Origin: Flavobacteriaceae bacterium UJ101
GTDB taxonomy: Bacteria > Bacteroidota > Bacteroidia > Flavobacteriales > UJ101
NCBI GenBank assembly: GCA_001880285.1
Contig: CP016269.1
Span: 1,932,501 to 1,996,500 of the forward strand
Direction: 5' to 3'
Length of the DNA: 64,000 nucleotides
This document shows, in pieces, positions 16,797 through 25,481 of the stretch. Under the pieces are notes generated by a model. It was not told the DNA's origin, searched no databases, and worked only from the letters and a program-made list of their open reading frames with translations. Numbering within the stretch: position 1 is the stretch's first letter; each line of letters begins with the position of its first letter. Made by a program: the position numbers and the translations under genes.

Positions 16797-18905
16797 ATGA
16801 TATCAGAGTCTACCTTATTAAAAAGCTTGAAAAACCATTTCGGATTTGAAAAATTCCGTCCCAATCAATTGCAAATAATTCAATCTATTTTAAGTGGAAA
16901 AGATAATTTAGTTATTATGCCTACTGGAGGTGGAAAATCTATTTGTTTTCAATTACCAGCTTTGCATTTAGAAGGTGTAACTTTAGTTATTTCTCCCTTG
17001 ATTGCTTTAATGAAAGATCAAGTAGATGCTTTAAAAGGAAATGGTATAGCAGCTGCATATTATAATAGTTCCCAAACCAGTGAAGAACAAAGGGTGATTT
17101 TCGAGCAAGTCATTCAAAAACAATTAAAATTATTGTACGTAGCTCCCGAAAGTTTACCACTCTTAGATAATCTTTTAAATGAAAATTACCTTTCTTTAAT
17201 TGCTATTGATGAGGCGCACTGTATTTCAGCATGGGGACATGATTTTCGCCCTAGTTATACTCAATTAAACTTTTTAAAAGAGACATTACCTACTATCCCG
17301 ATTGTAGCCTTGACAGCAACAGCTGATAAAGCTACACGAGAAGATATTTGTACACAATTGAAATTACAAAATCCCGTTAAAAATATTACTTCTTTTGATC
17401 GAAAGAATTTGAGCTTAGAAGTTCGACCGGCAAATGATCGAGTTAATCAAATTGTGCGTTTTATTGAAAATAGATCGGATGAATCGGGTATTATTTATTG
17501 TTTAAGTAGAAAGACTACAGAACAATTAGCCAATAAATTAAATCAAAAAGGATTTGAAGCAGTTGCTTATCATGCTGGCTTATCATATGAAGAAAGAAGT
17601 AAATCTCAAGAAGATTTTATTTACGATCGTACAAAAATAGTGTGTGCAACTATTGCTTTTGGAATGGGGATTGATAAATCGAATGTTCGTTGGGTAATTC
17701 ATTATAACTTACCAAAAAATATAGAAGGATATTATCAAGAAATTGGACGTGCGGGACGTGATGGATTAGAATCGGATACGCTGCTTTTTTATAGTTATGC
17801 TGATGTGGTTCAATTACAAAAATTTAGTGAAGGAGCAAGTAATCAAGAAGTACAAATTGCGAAGCTAAATCGTATGCGACAGTATGCAGAAGCTACAAGT
17901 TGTCGTAGAAAAATATTGTTGAGTTATTTTGGAGAATTAATTGAAGAAAATTGTGGGAATTGTGATGTTTGTCAAAATCCACCACAATTTCTCGATGGAA
18001 CCGTTATTGCACAAAAAGCATTATCTGCAGTATATCGTTTAAAAGAAAAAGAAGCAATGGGAACTGTAGTAGATGTATTAAGAGGAGCTCGAAATGCAGT
18101 AGTTTTAGATAAAGGTTATACTCAATTAAAAACCTATGGAGTAGGACAAGAGATTTCATGGCAAAACTGGCAACATTATATCATTCAGTTAATTAATCAA
18201 GGGTATTTAGAAATTGCGTTTCATGAAAATAATATATTAAAACTAACAGATTTTTCGAAAAAAGTGTTATTTGAGAAAGAGCACGTACAATTATCTCAAG
18301 CAATTTCTTACAAAGAGAAGACTAAAACCACAAAGGCTAAAGTTGAAAAGAAAAAATCCAAAACAGATTTATATGAACGATTACGTTTGTTACGTTTGAA
18401 AATAGCCAAAGAAGAAGATGTACCTGCTTATATTGTTTTTAATGATGCAACATTGAAAGATATGGAACAAAAACGCCCAATGACAGATGAAGCATTTTTA
18501 GAAGTGGAAGGTATTGGAAAACATAAATTGGAAAAATATGGTTATGACTTTATTACAGAAATCATTGCTTTTCATAAAGAAAAAAAAGGAACTAGGAAGA
18601 AAGCTGGTGATACTGTTTTAAAAACATACGAATTGTATCAAAAAGGTTTTTCAATGGAGGATATTTCAGTTGAAAGAGGACTAAGTATACCTACAATATT
18701 TTCTCATATTATAAAATTATATCAGGAGAGTAAAAAGATTGAGGTACATGATTTTATTTCAGAATATGAACTTGAAGAAATTAAAAAAGCTAAAAAAGAA
18801 TTAAAAAATCCAAGGCAATTAAAACCTTATTTTGAATATTTTAATGAACAAATGGATTATTTCACTATTCGATTTGGATTAGAAGTTTTAAAGAAGAATT
18901 ATTGA
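16797..18905 (+). CDS. recQ: ATP-dependent DNA helicase RecQ
   Basis: A 3'-5' DNA helicase for recombination and repair, 702 aa from this start. Visible are motif I MPTGGGKS (K48), DEAH in AIDEAHCISAWGHDFR, TATAD, ARG-rich motif VI QEIGRAGRDG, and the zinc site CRRKILLSYFGE plus CGNCDVC. An RQC winged helix, an HRDC domain (about 535-605) and a C-terminal HTH_40-like segment (SMEDISVERGLSIPTIFSHI) follow. An upstream in-frame TTG (16782) is a less likely start. Its last 7 bp overlap the convergent anti-sigma-like gene. Confidence 0.97.
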   Translation: MISESTLLKSLKNHFGFEKFRPNQLQIIQSILSGKDNLVIMPTGGGKSICFQLPALHLEGVTLVISPLIALMKDQVDALKGNGIAAAYYNSSQTSEEQRVIFEQVIQKQLKLLYVAPESLPLLDNLLNENYLSLIAIDEAHCISAWGHDFRPSYTQLNFLKETLPTIPIVALTATADKATREDICTQLKLQNPVKNITSFDRKNLSLEVRPANDRVNQIVRFIENRSDESGIIYCLSRKTTEQLANKLNQKGFEAVAYHAGLSYEERSKSQEDFIYDRTKIVCATIAFGMGIDKSNVRWVIHYNLPKNIEGYYQEIGRAGRDGLESDTLLFYSYADVVQLQKFSEGASNQEVQIAKLNRMRQYAEATSCRRKILLSYFGELIEENCGNCDVCQNPPQFLDGTVIAQKALSAVYRLKEKEAMGTVVDVLRGARNAVVLDKGYTQLKTYGVGQEISWQNWQHYIIQLINQGYLEIAFHENNILKLTDFSKKVLFEKEHVQLSQAISYKEKTKTTKAKVEKKKSKTDLYERLRLLRLKIAKEEDVPAYIVFNDATLKDMEQKRPMTDEAFLEVEGIGKHKLEKYGYDFITEIIAFHKEKKGTRKKAGDTVLKTYELYQKGFSMEDISVERGLSIPTIFSHIIKLYQESKKIEVHDFISEYELEEIKKAKKELKNPRQLKPYFEYFNEQMDYFTIRFGLEVLKKNY

Positions 18906-19147
18906 TCTTTTAGTGATTTTTTAATCTCTGTTTTCTTTTGTTGAGAAAGTGTATGATTTGTTTCTTTTTTGGTTAAAGCAGTAATGACCTTGTTATGGTC
19001 TTCCCATTCTTGACAAGGAGGACAGACAATGTTATGATATTTCAGTCGAATACGATCCCAAAGAGAAATTTTTGTGTACTCGGCTTTTGTGATAAGCATA
19101 GTTGCTTCATCACAATCCATAGCAAATTTGGTTAAAATTTTTATCAT
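18899..19147 (-). CDS. Small zinc-finger-like anti-sigma factor candidate
   Basis: An 82-aa soluble protein with the pattern CDEATMLITKAEY, then YHNIVCPPCQEW. These are one Cys, a His and a CxxC pair spaced as in zinc-binding anti-sigma (ZAS/zf-HC2) domains. It has no transmembrane segment, unlike many anti-sigmas. The start codon overlaps the sigma gene's stop by 4 bp (ATGA), so the two are translationally coupled. That it binds the adjacent sigma factor is inferred from domain and position. Confidence 0.78.
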   Translation of the reverse strand: MIKILTKFAMDCDEATMLITKAEYTKISLWDRIRLKYHNIVCPPCQEWEDHNKVITALTKKETNHTLSQQKKTEIKKSLKDQ

Positions 19148-19719
19148 CTTTCTGTTGTTTTATGGTACCAGTTTGTCTCTAAACAATCTCTTAAATTTAA
19201 ACGAGCTCTGTGTAACATTACCCATAAATTAGACGTTGAAATATTTAAAATCTTACAAATTTCTTTAGAATCAACATCATCAAGTGTTTTCATTTTGAAA
19301 GGTTGATACAATTTTTCAGGTAATTTATCTAAACAATGCTCTAGTGTTTGTCCTAATTCTTGGTTTTCAATTAATTGATCTATGCTTTTTCCCCAATTTT
19401 GAGGTGTTTTTGAATCAACCCAAACCCCTACTTTATTCCCTTCTTGATTAAAAAAGGAATCCATTTCAGTAAAAGAATAAGTCTTTTTTGAGCTATTTTT
19501 TCGGTAATAGTCAATAATTTTTCTTTTTAGGATAGAAGTTAACCACGTTTTTTCTGAAGCATTTCCTTTAAATCCATCTTTTGCTTTATAAGCAGCTAGA
19601 AATGTATCTTGAACGAGTTCTTCAGCATCTAATTTATGAGAAATACGATTTCTTGTATAAGAGAAAAGATAATCTCCGTATAACTCTACCCACTGATCTG
19701 GTTTTAAACTATGTTTCAT
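19144..19719 (-). CDS. ECF-type RNA polymerase sigma factor
   Basis: A 191-aa sigma factor with region 2 (YLFSYTRNRI, DAEELVQDTFLAAYKAKDGF, EKTWLTSILKRKIIDYYRK) and region 4 (LDDVDSKEICKILNISTSNLWVMLHRARLNLRDCL). The long acidic linker and the NLWVMLHRAR motif resemble the sigma subfamily I know as TIGR02943, which is paired with a short zinc-finger partner as here. Upstream, TATCTTTC is one base off the vegetative -7 element. It is unrelated in detail to the sigma factor at 14993. Regulon unknown. Confidence 0.9.
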   Translation of the reverse strand: MKHSLKPDQWVELYGDYLFSYTRNRISHKLDAEELVQDTFLAAYKAKDGFKGNASEKTWLTSILKRKIIDYYRKNSSKKTYSFTEMDSFFNQEGNKVGVWVDSKTPQNWGKSIDQLIENQELGQTLEHCLDKLPEKLYQPFKMKTLDDVDSKEICKILNISTSNLWVMLHRARLNLRDCLETNWYHKTTER

Positions 19720-19777
19720 TCTCTAACCTGAATTGTTAATTTTTAGCGAAAGATAGCGAGAAAAAATGGTATATCTT

Positions 19778-19785
19778 TATATTTG
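19778..19785 (+). promoter_or_regulatory. -7 element of glsA
   Basis: TATATTTG matches TAnnTTTG exactly, 14 nt before the glsA ATG, predicting a very short leader. No obvious -33 TTTG. Confidence 0.5.
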
Positions 19786-19799
19786 GATAAAATTTTAAA

Positions 19800-20708
19800 A
19801 TGGAAAAAGAATTTTTTAAATCACTTTATCAAGATATTTTACATTTTCATGACGAAGGGAAAGTGGCATCTTATATTCCTGAATTAAAGAAAGTTAATGC
19901 AAACAAGTATGGAGTAAGTTTTCAACCAGTAGAAGGTAAGAGTACTACTATTTTTGATGGAAATGAAAAGTTTTCCATTCAGTCTATTTCCAAAGTGTTT
20001 ACATTAACGATGGTATATAAAGAACTAGGAGCTGACTTATGGAAAAGAATGGGGGTAGAGCCTTCGGGAACGGCTTTTAATTCATTAGTTCAGTTAGAGT
20101 ATGAAAATGGAATCCCAAGAAATCCTTTTATTAATGCGGGAGCTATCGTTTTAGCAGATCTGATGTTAGATATTTATGAAGATCCGAAACAAGAATTATT
20201 GGAATTTGTAAGCAAACTGGTTGGAAGAACTATTCAATATGATTTGGATGTTGCCCAATCTGAAAAAGCTACAGGTTTTAAAAACTATGCTCTAGCAAAT
20301 TTGATTAAATCATATGGGAATTTACACAATCCGGTTGATAAAGTATTAGATTTATATTTTCATCAATGTTCGATTGAAATGACTTGTGAAGAATTGGCAA
20401 AAGCCTTTTTATTATATGCAAATCATGGAACAATTCCACATTGTGAAGAACGAATTTTATCGATAAGTCAAACAAAACGTATTAATTCTGTTATGCAAAT
20501 GTGTGGATTTTATGATGAAGCGGGTGAATTTACTTTTAGAGTAGGGCTACCTGGAAAAAGTGGAGTAGGAGGAGGTATTGTAGCGGTCTATCCAAGTAAA
20601 TTTTCAATAGCGGTTTGGAGCCCTCGTTTAAATGATCATGGAAATTCAGTAATGGGATTAAAAACATTAGAAGCCTTTACAGATAAGACGGGTTGGTCTA
20701 TTTTTTAA
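19800..20708 (+). CDS. glsA: Glutaminase
   Basis: A serine-dependent beta-lactamase-fold glutaminase of 302 aa that hydrolyses glutamine to glutamate and ammonia. The catalytic SxxK is S62-K65 in FSIQSISKVF. Other family motifs are PRNPFINAGAI, LYFHQCSIEM, the PGKSGVGGGI loop near the C-terminus and FSIAVWSPRL. Length and motifs are standard. It is a single-gene unit ending at a strong terminator shared with the convergent mscS gene. Confidence 0.96.
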   Translation: MEKEFFKSLYQDILHFHDEGKVASYIPELKKVNANKYGVSFQPVEGKSTTIFDGNEKFSIQSISKVFTLTMVYKELGADLWKRMGVEPSGTAFNSLVQLEYENGIPRNPFINAGAIVLADLMLDIYEDPKQELLEFVSKLVGRTIQYDLDVAQSEKATGFKNYALANLIKSYGNLHNPVDKVLDLYFHQCSIEMTCEELAKAFLLYANHGTIPHCEERILSISQTKRINSVMQMCGFYDEAGEFTFRVGLPGKSGVGGGIVAVYPSKFSIAVWSPRLNDHGNSVMGLKTLEAFTDKTGWSIF

Positions 20709-20712
20709 TAAA

Positions 20713-20738
20713 AAAACTCTCCTATTATGGAGAGTTTT
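20713..20738. terminator. Terminator between glsA and mscS-like gene
   Basis: AAAACTCTCC (20713-20722) and GGAGAGTTTT (20729-20738) form a perfect 10-bp stem with a TATTAT loop. It is flanked by A/T tracts so it can work in both directions. Confidence 0.82.
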
Positions 20739-20764
20739 ATATATATATGATAAATAGGTTTTTT

Positions 20765-21625
20765 TTAAGAATTTTTCATGGTAACAACACGTTGAGGTAG
20801 TGGAGCTTCATAACCAGCAGCACCTAAAGCCTCTACAATTTTTTGGCGTGTGTCCCAATAAACATCCCAATAATCGTCAGGAGTTGAGTAAGGTAAAGCC
20901 AATAATTCTACTCCATTTTCTCCTAAATTGTTAACTGCAACTCTTGGAGCTGGATTTTGTAAAACATTGGAATCATTTTTTAAAACATCCATTACAATTT
21001 CTTTTGCCTTTTTAATGTCTCCTTCATAACGAATTCCAAATGGCATATCAACACGTAAATTTCCTTTTACAGAATAGTTGATTATTTTGTTTGACATAAT
21101 GGTATTGTTTGGAATGATAGAAGTTTTGTTTTGGAATGTTTCTAAAACAGTTACAAAAACAGAAATTTCTTTTACAAAACCTAGCTCACCATCAGATTCA
21201 ATTAAATCACCTACTTTAAAAGGTTTAAATAATAAAATCATGATTCCAGAAGCAAGGTGTCCTAAAGAACCGTTAAATGCAGCACCAATTGCTACACCAA
21301 TACCACCTAGTAAGACAGCAAATGAAGCCATAGGAATTCCTATGATTTGAGCAATTGAAATAAATAATAACAATTTAAGTCCGAAACTGATAAGTGTTAT
21401 TAAAAAGGGTTTTAAGGAAGAATCAATATCCGCTTTATTGAAAGCTTTTTTAATTGCTTTCATAATCATACCGATAATCCAAAGTCCAATGATTAGGGCA
21501 AATAATGCTCCAATAATACTAGGAACCCACTGTCCCACGCTATCCATTAATGAGCTTAAAAAATCTTTGACTGGATTTATTGCGGATTCAGTCATTCCCG
21601 CTTGTAAAAGCGATAGTAAATTCAT
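20765..21625 (-). CDS. Small-conductance mechanosensitive ion channel (MscS family)
   Basis: A 286-aa inner-membrane channel that releases solutes on osmotic downshock. Three hydrophobic helices (about 34-55, 74-98 and 101-135) precede the pore helix VLLGGIGVAIGAAFNGSLGHLASGIMILL, with the MscS TM3 pattern of Gly and Ala. Next comes PFKVGDLIE and a beta-rich C-terminal vestibule (SIIPNNTIMSNKIINYS). Its promoter-like -7 element lies between it and the peptidase gene, so it is probably transcribed separately. Confidence 0.92.
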   Translation of the reverse strand: MNLLSLLQAGMTESAINPVKDFLSSLMDSVGQWVPSIIGALFALIIGLWIIGMIMKAIKKAFNKADIDSSLKPFLITLISFGLKLLLFISIAQIIGIPMASFAVLLGGIGVAIGAAFNGSLGHLASGIMILLFKPFKVGDLIESDGELGFVKEISVFVTVLETFQNKTSIIPNNTIMSNKIINYSVKGNLRVDMPFGIRYEGDIKKAKEIVMDVLKNDSNVLQNPAPRVAVNNLGENGVELLALPYSTPDDYWDVYWDTRQKIVEALGAAGYEAPLPQRVVTMKNS

Positions 21626-21682
21626 TTTTTCTTTTTTTTAATTAAACGTTTTTTAACATTTTTTTAGTATCAAATACTATAC

Positions 21683-21690
21683 CAAATGTA
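21683..21690 (-). promoter_or_regulatory. -7 element of the mscS-like gene
   Basis: Minus-strand TACATTTG, fitting TAnnTTTG, about 58 nt upstream of the start codon. The -33 element is not clear. Confidence 0.4.
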
Positions 21691-21700
21691 AGTTTATTTA

Positions 21701-23725
21701 TTACAAAAGTCCAGCTCTTTCGATCAAATGCTTTTCAGAAGGCTCTTTTCCGCGGAATTTTTTATATAAATCCATCGGGTTCTCAGTTCCTCCTTTTTCT
21801 AGAATGTTCTGTTTTAATTTAGTGGCTGTTTCCTGATTGAAAATACCTGTTTCTTTAAAATAAGCAAAAGCATCTGCGTCTAAAACTTCTGCCCACTTAT
21901 ATGAATAGTATCCAGAAGAATATCCTCCTTGGAAAATATGTGAAAAAGAAGTACTCATAAGGGTTTTTTCTATTTCGGGATATAATTCAGTTGGAGCAAA
22001 AGCTTCTTTTTCAAAAGTTTTAACTGATTGGATCATCTCAGGGTTTTGTCCATGCCAAGCCATATCCAATAATCCAAAACTTACTTGCCTAACGGTCTGA
22101 TAACCTTCCATGAACGCTTTTAAGTTTTTTATTTTATCAATATATTCTTGTGGAATAGTTTCACCTGTTTTATAATGTTTTGCAAAAAGATCTAATGCTT
22201 CTTTTTCATAACACCAGTTTTCAAGTAATTGAGAAGGTAATTCTACAAAATCCCAATAAACATTTGTTCCTGATAAACTTTCGTAAGTAGTATTGGCTAA
22301 CATACCATGTAGCCCATGACCAAATTCGTGAAATAGGGTAGTAACTTCGTTAAAAGTTAATAAAGAAGGTGTGTCTTGAGTTGAAGGTGTAAAGTTACAA
22401 ACATTAGAAATGTGAGGTCTTTGTTGGTTCCCGTCGAGATTAGATTGACCTTTATAAGAAGTCATCCAAGCACCTCCTCTTTTTCCTTTTCTAGGATGGA
22501 AGTCAGCATAGAAAAGAGAAACAAAATTTCCATCATGATCGGTTACTTTATATGTTTTTACCTCTGGATGGTATTTTTCTACATCAAAGATTTCTTCAAA
22601 ATGTAATCCAAATAATAAATTAGAAACTTTAAAAACACCATCAATTACATTTTCTAGTTTAAAATAAGGTTTTAAAATTTCGTCATTAAAATTGTATTTT
22701 TCTTGTTTTAATTTTTCAGCATAATAAGCATGATCCCAACGTTGTAAGGTTTCAATACCATCTTTTTTAGCAATTTCTTGTAATTCTTTAATTTCTTTTT
22801 CAGCAAATGGTTTTGCACGATCTAGCAAATTGTGTAGGAAAGAATTTACTTTTTCAGGTGTTTTAGCCATTCGTTCTTCTAAAACAAAATTAGCATGGGT
22901 ATTATAACCTAATAAATTAGCTTTTTGATGACGTAAATTCACAATTCTCAATACAATATTTTCATTGTTGAATTCATTTTGCTTATATCCTTTTGAACCA
23001 AATGCTTTAAATAACTTTTCTCGTAAACTACGATTTTTTGCATAAGTCATAAAAGGAATATAACTAGGATATTGTAAAGTGAAAATCCACCCTTTTTTAT
23101 TTTGATTTTTGGCTAGTTGAAATGCAGCATCTTGAGTATGCTGAGGTAACCCTTCTAAATCATTTTTATTTTCTAAGAAAAGTTCATATTGATTGGTTTC
23201 AGCCAAAACATTTTCCCCAAATTGTAATGAAAGTTGGGCTAATTCTTCGTTGATTTTTCTCAATTGTTCTTTTTGATTATCATCTAAAAGAGCTCCATTT
23301 CGGCTAAAACTTTTATACGTTTTAGTTAGTAACATCTGTTGTTCTGGTGTTAAAGTACTTTCTGGAGTGTTTTGATAAACAAAATCGATCTTTTTAAAGA
23401 GCTCTTGATTAAGGATAATATCGTTACTATGTTGTGTTAATATAGGTGATATTTCCTGTGCTAATTGTTGAATTTCTTCATTAGTTTCAGCAGAATTTAA
23501 ATTAAAGAAAGTGCTTGAAATAGTTCCCAGTAATTTTCCAGAGATTTCTAATGCAATAATTGTATTTTCAAAAGAAGGTGTTTCTTCATTATTAATAATA
23601 ACTTGGATTTCTTCTTTTGCTTTTTGTATAGCTTCTAAAAAAGCAGGTTTATAATGAGAAGTTTCTATTTTTTCAAAAGGTATACTATGGTATGGTGTAT
23701 TAAATTCTTTTAGTAATGGATTCAT
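21701..23725 (-). CDS. M3 family metallopeptidase (oligopeptidase A / dipeptidyl carboxypeptidase type)
   Basis: A zinc-dependent cytoplasmic peptidase of 674 aa that degrades small peptides. The HEFGHGLHGML zinc site is near residue 465, with the third ligand expected about 25 residues later in WDFVELPSQLLENW. The N-terminus MNPLLKEFNTPYHSIPFEKIE and the C-terminal GYYSYKWAEVLDADAF region are typical of the Dcp/PrlC branch. I moved the start from 23755 to 23725 because the former overlaps the -7 element. There is no signal peptide. Whether Dcp-like or OpdA-like specificity applies cannot be decided from sequence alone. Confidence 0.93.
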   Translation of the reverse strand: MNPLLKEFNTPYHSIPFEKIETSHYKPAFLEAIQKAKEEIQVIINNEETPSFENTIIALEISGKLLGTISSTFFNLNSAETNEEIQQLAQEISPILTQHSNDIILNQELFKKIDFVYQNTPESTLTPEQQMLLTKTYKSFSRNGALLDDNQKEQLRKINEELAQLSLQFGENVLAETNQYELFLENKNDLEGLPQHTQDAAFQLAKNQNKKGWIFTLQYPSYIPFMTYAKNRSLREKLFKAFGSKGYKQNEFNNENIVLRIVNLRHQKANLLGYNTHANFVLEERMAKTPEKVNSFLHNLLDRAKPFAEKEIKELQEIAKKDGIETLQRWDHAYYAEKLKQEKYNFNDEILKPYFKLENVIDGVFKVSNLLFGLHFEEIFDVEKYHPEVKTYKVTDHDGNFVSLFYADFHPRKGKRGGAWMTSYKGQSNLDGNQQRPHISNVCNFTPSTQDTPSLLTFNEVTTLFHEFGHGLHGMLANTTYESLSGTNVYWDFVELPSQLLENWCYEKEALDLFAKHYKTGETIPQEYIDKIKNLKAFMEGYQTVRQVSFGLLDMAWHGQNPEMIQSVKTFEKEAFAPTELYPEIEKTLMSTSFSHIFQGGYSSGYYSYKWAEVLDADAFAYFKETGIFNQETATKLKQNILEKGGTENPMDLYKKFRGKEPSEKHLIERAGLL

Positions 23726-23752
23726 ACTATAATTTTTAATTATTTGATTATT

Positions 23753-23760
23753 CAAAAGTA
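23753..23760 (-). promoter_or_regulatory. -7 element of the M3 peptidase gene
   Basis: Plus-strand CAAAAGTA reads TACTTTTG on minus, fitting TAnnTTTG. It predicts a leader of roughly 20 nt before the ATG at 23725. Confidence 0.5.
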
Positions 23761-23877
23761 CAATTTTTAGTAAAGTGAAAAGAAGAAAGGTTCCTATGAA
23801 TTATAATTCTCTAGTTTTATTTGACAGAGCTTCATATTTAAGAAATGATTTATACAACAAGGTTATAGAGATTTTCT

Positions 23878-23885
23878 TATCTTTG
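23878..23885 (+). promoter_or_regulatory. -7 element of the membrane-anchored hypothetical gene
   Basis: TATCTTTG, exact TAnnTTTG, 16 nt before ATG 23901. It rules against the longer in-frame start at 23775. Confidence 0.5.
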
Positions 23886-23900
23886 AAAAAAAATAAGAAG

Positions 23901-24449
23901 ATGAGTAAAAATCCAATGATAACAGGCTTTGTGATCGCTATTATAGTTGTTATTTTTTCATATGGAGTTTCACAATTAATGAATCAAAAAGAATTGGAAT
24001 TTATTATTGATAACCCAACCAATGAAAAAATTCAAGTTCAAATTGATGATCAAGAATACGAAGTAGATGCCAATTCATTTAAAATAATAAAATTAGAATT
24101 GGGGGATCATGTTTTAAATGGTCAACACAAGTTTACATATGATTATATTCATCATGGAGTGATTAATCCTACAAAATCAACGTATTATGTGTATAAACGT
24201 TATTATGGTAGTGTAGCAAAAAAAGACTCTATTTTTCAAAATGCTCCCACATTAAATATAGATGGGGAAAAATATCAATTTACCGATACAATTTCAGATT
24301 ATTTTATACAAGACTTTTATTATAACTTAAATGAAGATTTTCCAAGTTGGACGAATTCTCAAAAAGATAGTTTGAAAATAGATGCTCGAAAGAAAATATT
24401 TAGAAAAGTGGCTTTTGAAGATTTTTATGAAAAAGAAGAAACTGAGTAA
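23901..24449 (+). CDS. Membrane-anchored hypothetical protein coupled to GSCFA gene
   Basis: I do not recognise the family. From ATG 23901 the 182-aa product begins MSKNPMITGFV with one N-terminal transmembrane helix (about 5-24). A beta-rich extracytoplasmic domain of about 150 residues follows, rich in Tyr, Asp and Lys (EFIIDNPTNEKIQVQIDDQE). No cysteines or catalytic motif stand out. The last base of its stop is the first base of the next start (TAATG), so it is tightly coupled to the GSCFA protein gene. Confidence 0.8.
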   Translation: MSKNPMITGFVIAIIVVIFSYGVSQLMNQKELEFIIDNPTNEKIQVQIDDQEYEVDANSFKIIKLELGDHVLNGQHKFTYDYIHHGVINPTKSTYYVYKRYYGSVAKKDSIFQNAPTLNIDGEKYQFTDTISDYFIQDFYYNLNEDFPSWTNSQKDSLKIDARKKIFRKVAFEDFYEKEETE

Positions 24450-25396
24450 TGAAATTTAGAACAGAACTTTCTATTCCAAAAGAATCTTTTGAATTCAATT
24501 ATTCTAGTAAACTATTTTTTATTGGTTCCTGTTTTTCGATCACTATGTATGATGAATTAAGAAAAAGAGGTTTTAAATATTTATCAGGAAATCCTTTTGG
24601 TGTTTTGTTTAACCCTATTTCAATTGCCAATGCTTTAGATAACGTTATCCATCTTGAAAAAATTAAAAAAGAATCTTTTTTTGAAAATCAAGGCGTTTTT
24701 CGTCATTGGGATTATGGTTCTCAAATTTTTGAAAAAGATTTAGAAACGACAGTTAATCAATTAAATAAACAAATAGAAGTTCAACATGATTTTTTAATAA
24801 AAACAGATGCTATTTTTATTACTTTGGGTACTGCGTGGGTTTATGAGTTGGTTGATAATAAAAAAGTAGTGGCCAATTGTCACAAGATGAAAGCTTCGTT
24901 ATTTAAAAAACGGTTGTTAAATATAACTGAGATATATGAAGGATTACTAATGTTGATAAACAATCTTCAAAAAATAAATCCACAAATCAAAATCATTTTT
25001 ACCATAAGTCCTGTTCGCCATATAAAAGATGGAATAATAGAAAATCAAAGGAGTAAATCATTTTTATTTGCTGCTATTCATGAAATCATTGAGAGTAGGG
25101 AAAATGTATTGTATTTTCCATCATATGAATTGATGATGGACGATTTGAGAGATTATCGATATTATAAAAAAGATATGTTACATCCGAATGAGCAAGCGAT
25201 AGAATATATATGGGAAAAGTTCAAAAACAGATACTTTTCAGAGAGTGTTCATGAAGAGATGAAACAAGTTGAAAAGATTAAAAAAGCTTTGAATCATCGA
25301 TTTATAGGTGTTGATTCAGTTGAAAATCAATTATTTAATAAAAAAATTAAAAATCAGATAGAGAAACTTAAACGAAGTATAGATTTTGAGCTTTAA
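24449..25396 (+). CDS. GSCFA domain-containing protein
   Basis: A 315-aa cytoplasmic protein of the GSCFA family, named after its motif, here GSCFSITM near residue 27. Other conserved patches are GNPFGVLFNPISIANAL, FITLGTAWVY, HKMKASLFKKRLL, FTISPVRHIKDGI and DMLHPNEQAIEYIW. This layout (GSCF, a GTAWVY block, SPVRH and a DxxHPN block) resembles SGNH/GDSL hydrolases, with Ser in GSCF and Asp-His in DMLHP as a plausible catalytic set. The substrate is unknown; I infer a hydrolase or transferase. Translationally coupled to the preceding membrane protein. Confidence 0.88.
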   Translation: MKFRTELSIPKESFEFNYSSKLFFIGSCFSITMYDELRKRGFKYLSGNPFGVLFNPISIANALDNVIHLEKIKKESFFENQGVFRHWDYGSQIFEKDLETTVNQLNKQIEVQHDFLIKTDAIFITLGTAWVYELVDNKKVVANCHKMKASLFKKRLLNITEIYEGLLMLINNLQKINPQIKIIFTISPVRHIKDGIIENQRSKSFLFAAIHEIIESRENVLYFPSYELMMDDLRDYRYYKKDMLHPNEQAIEYIWEKFKNRYFSESVHEEMKQVEKIKKALNHRFIGVDSVENQLFNKKIKNQIEKLKRSIDFEL

Positions 25397-25481
25397 AAGA
25401 ATAATCGTAGATTTGAAAAAATTTCTAAATAACTACTATTGAAATGTTGCACAGTTGTTCTTTTAAATTAGAAAAAGACGA

